Positions 56,668-64,000 of a DNA stretch of 64,000 bases are shown here, in pieces. Under the pieces are notes generated by a model. The model was not told where the DNA came from. It searched no databases and was given only the letters and a program-made list of their open reading frames with translations. Source of the stretch: Mytilus galloprovincialis (taxonomy: Eukaryota > Mollusca > Bivalvia > Mytilida > Mytilidae). Each line of letters begins with the position of its first letter. Within the stretch, counting starts at the first letter, position 1. The stretch covers positions 34,686,321 to 34,750,320 of the forward strand of contig NC_134851.1 of the NCBI RefSeq assembly GCF_965363235.1, written 5' to 3'. The translations under genes and the position numbers were made by a program.

Positions 56668-59046
56668 ATGTGGTATGCTATGGAGAATGAACAAAATATG
56701 TATGCTTTATCAGAGCGTCTGATTCGAGCTATTAGTAATTGGCATTTATGTGTTCCCTCTGTAGACGACATAGAAGATCTGATTGATGCAGGGGCAGATG
56801 TTAACAGACTGCATGGTACTTTGTTACCCCTCCATTGTGCCTGTATGGTCAGCGACAATGAAACTCTCAAGTTATTGTTGGACAAAGGTGCTAGGGTTAG
56901 TATATTTTAATATGCCAAGAAAAAAAAGAAGTAGGATGATCATCAATAATAAGCAACCAAAAAGAACAATTTTTTTTAGAAATACATTTAGATGTCTACA
57001 GGTCACCATATATATAGTCCTTATTGTTGCGAAGCTCTCAGTATAAAAATTGAGGCCAGCTACATACATATATACAGTACTACATAGTATAAAAATTGAG
57101 GCCAGCTACATACATATATACAGTACTACATAGTATAAAAATTGAGGCCAGCTACATACATATATACAGTACTACATCTTTCAGTCAGTTTAATTGAAGT
57201 CTGGAGCTGGCATGTCAGTTAACTGCTAGTAAGTCTGTTGTTATTTATGTATTATTATCATTTTGTTTATTTTCTTTGGTTACATCTTCTGACATCAGAC
57301 TCGGACTTCTCGTGGACTGAATTTTAATGTGTGTATTGTTATGTGTTTACTTTTCTACATTGGCTAAAGGTATAGGGGGAGGGTTGAGATCTCACAAACA
57401 TGTTTAACCCCTCCGCATTTTTGCGCCTGTCCCAAGTCAGGAGCCTCTGGCCTTTGTTAGTCTTGTATTATTTTAATTTTAGTTTCTTGTGTACAATTTG
57501 GAAATTAGTATGGCGTTCATTATCACTGAACTAGTATATAATTGTTTAGGGGCCAGCTGAAGGACGCCTCAGGGTGCGGGAATTTCTCGCTACATTGAAG
57601 ACCTGTTGGTGACCTTCTGCTGTTGTTTTTTTCTATGGTCGGGTTGTTGTTTCTTTGGCACATTCCCCATTTCCATTCTCAATTTTATAGTCATACATGT
57701 ACATATAAATATCCCCATCAAAACCCTCAAACATGTCAAAAGGTAGAGATACATGTACATGTATCAAAACTCATTTTCAACAAATTAAAATTTACTGTCT
57801 GAAAAAGATAATAATGACTCAAAATTTAGTAATGAGTGTATGAAGATGACACAGCTACTTTTTAACTCAATAAACAATGTTAAATTGAAAAGATTTAATA
57901 ATCATTCAGTGGTATTGGTTGTTATTTTTACAGATCCCTATGCCAAAATACAACAACATGTATGAAATATAATTGGAAGATTTAAAACTAGCATTCAGGG
58001 GTAAAACTTATAGAATTCATGTTTATTTACTTGAAGATGTTGAAGATTTAAGTTATATCTTGTAGAAGTAAATTTGAATTATTTAATTTTCAGATTTGAA
58101 TTATCTCCCTTTATCTTCACAAATAAAAACATGTCACTTGTATTGATTAAAATTGTTAATACTAAAATTGTGTACCTTTTTAGACAAAAGCTTGAGACTG
58201 CAAAAATTAAGGGGAAATCCAACATAAAATTATCCATTTGACTTTAACACTCAACAAATTTTACAAATAAATGTACATTGTAAAATATTTATGTTAAAAT
58301 TAAACTTGTACCTCTTTTGGTCTCTGGTAAAGAGTTGTCTCATCGTCAATTATACAATAGCTTCTTATAATTGTTATGCTGCATTATTTATATGACCATC
58401 TTTTTTACAGGTTAATGATGCTGATGGTTATGGAAGAACAGCATTACACTATGCTGCTGAGCGTGATTCCGTTTGTACAGAAATGTTGATAGAACATGGA
58501 GCCAACGTAAATGCTGGAGATGCTAATTCAAACACAGCTTTACATTGGGCAGCATTCAAGAGCAACGAACCATGTGTTATATTATTATTGAAGAATGGGG
58601 CCAATGTTGACGCCCATGATTTCAATGATGACACACCTCTAAGTTGGGCAGCTAGAAAAGGCAGTGTATCTATAATAAAACTACTGTTAGATTACAATGC
58701 TTGTGTCAATTGTAAAAATCTCCGTGGACTAACAGCATTACATAGGATAGCATCGGTATTAGCTAGTGGACTCAACACAGATGCAGACAGCGACTGTATG
58801 GAGTTATTACTGAGAGCTGTTGGTCAGTTTGACTTTCGAAATGAAAATTCAGAACTTCCAGCTGATTTAGCTAGAGACAATAAGTTATGCGAAACACTGT
58901 TACCACTCTCACAGAATGTTCGACCATTGGAAAATCTATGTCGTTTTACTATTAGGAAATTGTTAGGCCAACGATACTTGCCAAATGTTGTACCAAAGTT
59001 ACCTCTTCCTAGATCTATTCAAGAGTTAGTCTTGTTAAAAAAATGA
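56668..59046 (+). CDS. asb8: Ankyrin repeat and SOCS box protein 8 (ASB8), two coding exons
   Basis: Exons 56668-56895 and 58411-59046 join in phase (AGG/GTT) to 287 residues; human ASB8 has 288. ASB proteins are substrate receptors of Elongin B/C-Cullin 5-RBX2 ubiquitin ligases. The start MWYAMENEQNMYALSERLIR matches the human MWYIM...YSLSERLIR region. Ankyrin repeats follow at about residues 47-77 (HGTLLPLHCACMVSD), 78-110 (GRTALHYAAE), 111-143 (NTALHWAAFK) and 144-176 (DTPLSWAARKG), each ending in a GA.V or similar turn. The C-terminal SOCS box, about residues 246-287, has the BC box LCRFTIRKLLG and the Cul5-box LPLPRSI. The acceptor TTTTTTAG at 56656 shows that an upstream exon exists; it is not located and could add a few residues. 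The substrate is unknown. Confidence 0.92.
57041..57176 (+). repeat. 46-bp tandem repeat, three copies, in the asb8 intron
   Basis: Units start at 57041, 57087 and 57133 with GTATAAAAATTGAGGCCAGC and are practically identical, so the array is young and likely polymorphic in length. Confidence 0.92.
57235..57690 (+). repeat. Family A repeat, full-length copy in the asb8 intron
   Basis: Matches 6980-7442 along its whole length with few differences: ACATCTTCTGACATCAGACT, the GGGGGAGGGTTGAGATCTC core, and the CCATTTCCATTCTCAATTTT end. Confidence 0.78.
57700..58400. other. Remainder of the asb8 intron
   Basis: No further element recognised. It ends in a pyrimidine tract and TTTTTTACAG acceptor at 58401-58410. 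Confidence 0.5.
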
Positions 59047-59214
59047 ATTTTAGATATTTTAATTGTATTGTGGAACAGTACACACAAGTTACTATGGAAT
59101 ATTTATTTTTTAAGGTACTGATTTTGTGGATTAAGGAACGATTGTTTTTGTTGATAATCAAATTTATTGTTTTGACAAAATTTGTATACAGAAGCCCATA
59201 GAAAATTTGTGCTT

Positions 59215-59496
59215 TTAAGGTGGTACCTAACACTACAGGGAGATAACTCTGTAAAGTCAGCTAAACGTTTTAATTATGTTGTGTTGTAAAAAGGAATATT
59301 AAGCTTCTCGATGATCAAAATTGATGTTTGTCAAATTGCTATTTAACCAGTGTAGTTTTTCTGACAAAACAGATGGTTTAAAATTTTTTAAATTTTTATA
59401 TTTTTATTTAAGTCTCAAAGTAAACACTTTGACCAAATTTTATGAAAATTAAACGAGCCAAATTAATTTTAGTGAAAGTGTTGGGTATCACCTTAA
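59215..59496 (+). mobile_element. TTAA-type MITE with AGGTGGTACCTAACAC ends, beside asb8
   Basis: TTAAGGTGGTACCTAACACT at the left and GTGTTGGGTATCACCTTAA at the right, TTAA at both edges. The interior matches 35687-35966 and 20641-20900. It begins 169 bp past the asb8 stop codon, so it may lie in the 3' UTR. Confidence 0.82.
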
Positions 59497-59597
59497 TCTA
59501 ACAATTATCAGAAATTTGCTGTACACCTATACCAAAGAAATTCACAAAAAATAGTATAAAAAAAATTAATCCACAGCAGTCAAGTAAATTCTTCTTA

Positions 59598-59813
59598 GGC
59601 CAAATAAAATTATATGTGTGGTTCCACTAACCCTTCCGTCCCTACTTTTTCAGCTTAAAAATAGCCTACCCTAAAGATTTTATAACCATTTTTCATAAAG
59701 CACTGTTAAAGTCAGAATGATGCTCCCATAGACTCAATGTAAAAAAAAAACCTACCTACCTACCCTAACCTTTTTTCAGATGTAACTGGAACCACATATA
59801 CTTTTTTGGGCCT
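59598..59813. mobile_element. 216-bp TIR element with GGCCAAATAAAAT ends
   Basis: GGCCAAATAAAATTATATGT then GTGGTTCCA at the left is answered by TGGAACCACATATACTTTTT then GGGCC at the right. A partial inverted copy lies at 61492-61655. The left end contains AATAAA (59603-59608), the first canonical polyadenylation hexamer I found downstream of asb8. Confidence 0.72.
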
Positions 59814-60210
59814 TATTCATGTTATTGGTGATCTCTCATGATTGATACTGCTGAATATGACTGATTCCCTCTTAAATATCAGGGTCTACATGTGTATTTC
59901 ATTAAGTACATATGAACATGTAGTATTTGAGAGTATTTAAGCGTGGCCATAATCTGTAAGTACCAAAGATGCCCTTTATTATACCATTGGGGTTAGATGA
60001 GCCAAACAAATATTATTATTGGTTTCATCCACATTATTTATCTATTCTTTGTACTAAATTGGTTAAAATGTTTGTTGTTATTGTTTGTTTTGAGTTGTTT
60101 TTTATACCAAAAAAGTAACATTAATTGTCTTATTGGGCATCTCTTTCACTCTAATGTTAGTGATTCATCTAACACCATCAAAAGTGCAATCACCAAGCCA
60201 CCCTGTTTCA

Positions 60211-60275
60211 CAGAATAAAATTGAGAATGGAAATGTGGAATGTGTCAAAGAGACAACAACCCAATCAAACAGCAA
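60211..60275 (-). repeat. Family A repeat end, short inverted fragment
   Basis: AATAAAATTGAGAATGGAAA, GTGTCAAAGAGACAACAACCC: the last about 60 bases of the 6980 repeat in reverse. Confidence 0.65.
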
Positions 60276-60613
60276 GAAGTTCAGTTCTCTGAAACAGTGA
60301 AACTTGCAATAGTGATTGCAAAGTTTAGTGGAAGCAAGATTTAAGTATGCTGTTTCAAGTCAGTGGTGGTGAGATCACCAATTTGATTATTTTATGATAA
60401 GGTTAGTTTTAGGGGAATCTTTTATGATAAGCCAATGATATTTAATGTGCATTTATTTTTAGCATTGGAATATCTCATTTTATGTACATCATGTACATTT
60501 ACATAATTCATTTGGCCCTGTCACTCAATTTGGGCTATTGACTTTGAAACTTTTCTTAGTTTAAGTGTTAAAGTTTGCAATAAGCCAGTCAGTTATATTT
60601 GATATTATAAGTT

Positions 60614-60755
60614 ATCTACGTTCATATCCGTAGATATGGATATTTTAACACCCTGAAGTACCCCAGTACACCATGAGGCGTAGCCGAAGGGTGTACAGGG
60701 TACTTCAGGGTGTTAAAATATCCATACAGTTGTATCTACGGATATGAACGTAGAT
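60614..60755. mobile_element. Fold-back element, about 142 bp
   Basis: ATCTACGTTCATATCCGTAG at the left and CTACGGATATGAACGTAGAT at the right are exact inverted copies. Inward, TGGATATTTTAACACCCTGA faces TCAGGGTGTTAAAATATCCA, and GTACCC/GGGTAC, GTACACC/GGGTGTAC pair up to a short GAGGCGTAGCC loop. Confidence 0.85.
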
Positions 60756-61491
60756 GACGAATTTATCTCCGGTCTTAGTCCGAATCGGGCGAGTTTTACG
60801 GAAATTCGGGTACAAAGTGTACAAAGTGTAACGTGAAAACAATGTTTTTTTCATTATCTAAAAAAGTTTAATTGAAATTTCGAAATTTTACATATTTTTA
60901 AGATGAAAAACTAATGGTACTTCAATGAAATTTGGTCACAAGTATGCATTTGTATAAGCATATTATAATACATGGTCCTGTCCCTCAGTTATGCTTCATT
61001 GGCTTGTGGAACTTTTAATTTGCAAAGATTACAAAGTTTGCGATAAGGTCACTTTAAGTGAAACCACTTTAATATAATAAAACATTGATATTTCAATGCA
61101 GTAAATTGTATAAGCATTGCAATGGGTATATCTCATTTCAAGGAAAAGTATTTATTTTTGCATTTTCAGTCATAGTTTGTTGAGATTAAATCATTTTGTA
61201 AATGTTTTGTATACTAACTTTAAAAATTCAACCTTTAACAATAATTTACTTACTAATATAACATCTTTCAAGGCAAGACATATCTCTGTGTCACCTGTTT
61301 AGAAAACAAATTACCTTGTTTGTACTGTATAAAACAAATTATGTAGAAGTATTTTGTATCATTATTAGATTTGTTGTTTGTTTTCACTTGAGATTTGTTA
61401 AAGAATATACTGTTATTTGAAGAAATTTTGTTCAAGATGTTCTTATTATTTAGTGCATTGGTGATACTTAAAAGCATAGATGTAGTGACAA

Positions 61492-61655
61492 TTGGGCCAA
61501 ATAAAATAGTATGTGTGGTGCCAGTTACATCTGAAAAAACGTTAGGGTAGGTAGGTAGGGATTTTTTTTTATTTTATGTTATTTTTATACAATGAGTCTA
61601 TGGGAGCATCATTCTGACTTTAACAGTGCTTAATGAAAAATGACAATAAAATCCT
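61492..61655 (-). mobile_element. Partial inverted copy of the GGCCAAATAAAAT element
   Basis: GGGCCAAATAAAATAGTATG, TGTGGTGCCAGTTACATCTG, TTAGGGTAGGTAGGTAGGGA, TGAGTCTATGGGAGCATCAT and TTAACAGTGCTTAATG correspond to 59598-59813 read in the opposite direction. Its far end is lost in the AAGATATC array. Confidence 0.7.
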
Positions 61656-61891
61656 TTGATATATAAGATATCTTATATAATTTCATTTTTATAAGATATC
61701 TCATATATTATATAAGATATCTTTAATGTTATATGAGATATATGCAATGTTATATAAGATATCTTTAATGTTATAAAAGATATCTCATGAAGTTTATATG
61801 ATATCTTATATACTTTATAAGATATCTTCTAAAGTATATGAGATATCTTATAAACAATTCTTATATAATTTATAAGATATCTTATATATTT
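61656..61891. repeat. Array of the palindrome ATAAGATATCTTAT
   Basis: About ten copies of AAGATATC or GAGATATC, each nearly self-complementary, spaced 20-35 bases apart with AT-rich spacers. The array directly abuts the element at 61892. Confidence 0.8.
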
Positions 61892-62747
61892 TATATGTAA
61901 CAGTAAATTTGGTCCGGTAGTAAAATTTGTCCTCCAGACTTTTTTTCCTAGTTAATCAAGTCCATGTCCATGATTTTACTAGTAATATAAGTCCTAGGAC
62001 AAATGTTCCTAGGAAAATAAGTCCATAGCTAGTAAATTATGTCTGGCACTTGTTTTCCTAGGAAAAATTGTCCCAAGACTTGTTTTTCTTATAGTTTTAT
62101 TAAATCATAAAATATATTTAAAATAGATGAAAAAAATGTTAGATAAGATTGGAAAATTTCCTTATTTTTTTCCAATTAAAATGAAGGACATTTCCTTTAT
62201 AACCTAATTAAAACATGAATATTGAGTTCCCATTGCTTATAACATTTTCCTTTTATAATAAAAGACATGGACATTTTTACCGAGGAATACTAATGACATA
62301 GACATGATTTCCTAGGAAAATTAGTCTGGGGACATAAATCTTATTTAAAAAATTGATACATACAACTCTTTAACAATATTAAAACATATTACATTTATAT
62401 TCACCTTTTAAAATTAAGGGCATAGACATTTTAACCTAGAACTATTAATGACATGGACATGATTTCCCAGGAAAATTAGTCTGGGGACATGAATTTTATC
62501 AAAAATATAACTATGCAATTCTTAAACATTACTAAAACATAACATTTAAATTTCCACGGTTTAAATGTAATTGAATTTATTATATGATTTTAAAGGACAT
62601 GATTACCTAGGAAAATTAGTCTGGGGACATATATTACTAACATCGGACTAAATATACTAGTAAATTCTGTAACCATGGACTTTTTATACTAGTAATGTTT
62701 GTCCGCCCAGACATATTTTACCAGGACAAATTTATCACTTACATATA
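61892..62747. mobile_element. 0.86-kb element with TATATGTAA ends and GTCC-rich interior
   Basis: Left TATATGTAACAGTAAATTTG then GTCC; the right end reversed reads TATATGTAAGTGATAAATTT then GTCC. Inside, CCTAGGAAAATTAGTCTGGG followed by GACAT recurs at about 62310, 62468 and 62608. GACATGGACATGATTTCC and variants of TAGTAAA.T.TGTCC also recur. No coding region. This is a terminal-inverted-repeat element with heavy internal repetition. Confidence 0.7.
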
Positions 62748-63460
62748 CAACAACAAATGTTTTTTGAAATGTTAGGAAGGCTTGTCGACCAGTTAAGGCA
62801 ATCACAATTATTTGATATATGATTCTGAATCAATCAAACTTGAAGGAGTTATATATTTAAATATACAATTCCTTGACTGATCTATTATATCATCATGATT
62901 GAACATGCATGAAAGCTGCTTAATGTTTCTGAGGGGGGAAATCTGGGTTTTCTATATAACTTTCCAAAATTCAATTTGAAATTTCATTATTCTCTCACCA
63001 GACAATGAACTACGAATTTTCAAATGTAAAGAACAAAATTTTAGAAAAGAAACAACCTTTAAGGAGAATATTTTACTACAGTTTCGTCTTATTTATATGC
63101 TGAACTTTTTTAGTAGTGCATAAAATATAAAGTTATACCCTACTATGCTGTGAATTATTTTAAAGACCAAAGCCTACCTAACCTCGCTATATATCGATGA
63201 AAAAACATTTTGCAGTGTAATTATTGCTCTAATGCATGGTATTGCTTAAACCGGAAAAAGGGGACATACATTTTAATTTTCTTGTGCAGTGCCGACAAAA
63301 TAGTATTGAGGTTCTCATCGTTGAATGCTATACGGTCATTATTAATTTCTTATATCCACTTCAACTGAACTCTGATGAATAGTTGTCTAATGCGAAGCTC
63401 CTGCTAGAGGAGGAAGATAAAGACTAGGTAACAGATATACCCATATCTCCTTTCTTTTAA
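62748..63460. other. Intergenic stretch, no feature recognised
   Basis: AT-rich sequence without a supported gene or element. Confidence 0.35.
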
Positions 63461-63469
63461 AAAAAAATC

Positions 63470-63805
63470 AAATTTCATTTGGAACTTCAATAACGTCAAT
63501 GGAGAACTCTCTATTATAAGAGACCAAAATGACACAGAAATTAACAAATATAGGTCATCGAACGGGCAAAGCCCAATACGCATAGTCAGCTATAATGGGC
63601 CCCGAAATGACAATGTATTAAAACATTTTAAACGACAAAACTATCTGCCTAATTTATGTACCAAAACTGAACGAAAAACAAATATCTAACACATAAACAA
63701 ACGACAATCACTGAATTACAGGCTCCTGACTTGGGACAGGTACATACATAAATAATGTGGCGAAGTTAAACAAGTTAGCAGAATCCCAACCCTCCCCTAT
63801 AGTGG
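63470..63805 (-). repeat. Family B-related repeat, inverted
   Basis: Read in reverse it carries the B-type core: GGGTTGGGATTC, TTGTTTAACTTCGCCACATT, ACCTGTCCCAAGTCAGGAGC, GTGATTGTCGTTTGTTTATG and TAGCTGACTATGCGTATTGG. It differs from 4190 and 48285 near its tail (TTGGTCTCTTATAATAGAGA), so it is a variant. Confidence 0.65.
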
Positions 63806-64000
63806 TGTAACAGTAATAACTTTTGTCCTTGTTCGAGGAAATTCTGTATTGATGATGATCAGGGCCGTGCCTCCCCTGAAATTTCTACACCAAATTATTT
63901 TTTTGAAGTAATAAAATGAAATATGTACACGAAGAACTTGAATTTATATTATAAACAACACAAGTTTCAGTTTTAACAGTGTTATCAAGATACGTGATAT

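Overview
The window looks like a piece of a bivalve nuclear genome, most likely a mussel (Mytilus or a close relative). It is AT-rich, has long introns with GT-AG splice sites, and is packed with short interspersed repeats of kinds I associate with mussel DNA. This assignment comes from memory of those repeats and from the proteins, not from a database search.

Two protein-coding genes can be reconstructed. They lie head to head. On the minus strand, 52468 down to 17540, is the mitochondrial presequence protease PITRM1 (PreP). I could place 27 coding exons whose phases all agree; they join to 3000 nt, giving 999 residues plus a stop. On the plus strand, 56668-59046, is an ASB8-type ankyrin-repeat and SOCS-box protein in two coding exons, 287 residues. 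The two proteins have no obvious functional link: one degrades peptides in the mitochondrial matrix, the other is a predicted substrate receptor of a Cullin-5 ubiquitin ligase.

Layout. 1-17.3 kb is gene-poor. It holds an ACTTCCGGTT array, a fold-back element, three diverged copies of a unit carrying a TATA box and a tiny ATG reading frame, a tRNA-like SINE head, LINE- and SINE-like tails, and a rearranged Penelope-type GIY-YIG remnant. 17.3-52.5 kb is pitrm1, with introns full of TIR elements, two ~1-kb repeats built of ~160-bp monomers, a perfect 59-nt palindrome, a tandemly triplicated exon, and a 4.4-kb DNA transposon with arrays of CTAAAGTGCGATGG at both ends and a decayed protein gene inside. 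52.5-56.6 kb is the intergenic space between the divergent genes, with a truncated LINE and a TIR element. 56.6-59.1 kb is asb8. 59.2-64 kb is a dense run of short TIR and fold-back elements, an ATAAGATATCTTAT array and an 0.86-kb element with GTCC-rich ends.

Best candidates for something undescribed are: (1) the 4.4-kb transposon at 42338-46766, which links a distinctive terminal array to the decayed gene of a large protein family I recall from cnidarian and mollusc gene models; (2) a GC-rich multi-hairpin module present twice (51453-51660 and, inverted, 40470-40660), in which the stems are kept although their sequences differ; and (3) the triplicated pitrm1 exon.
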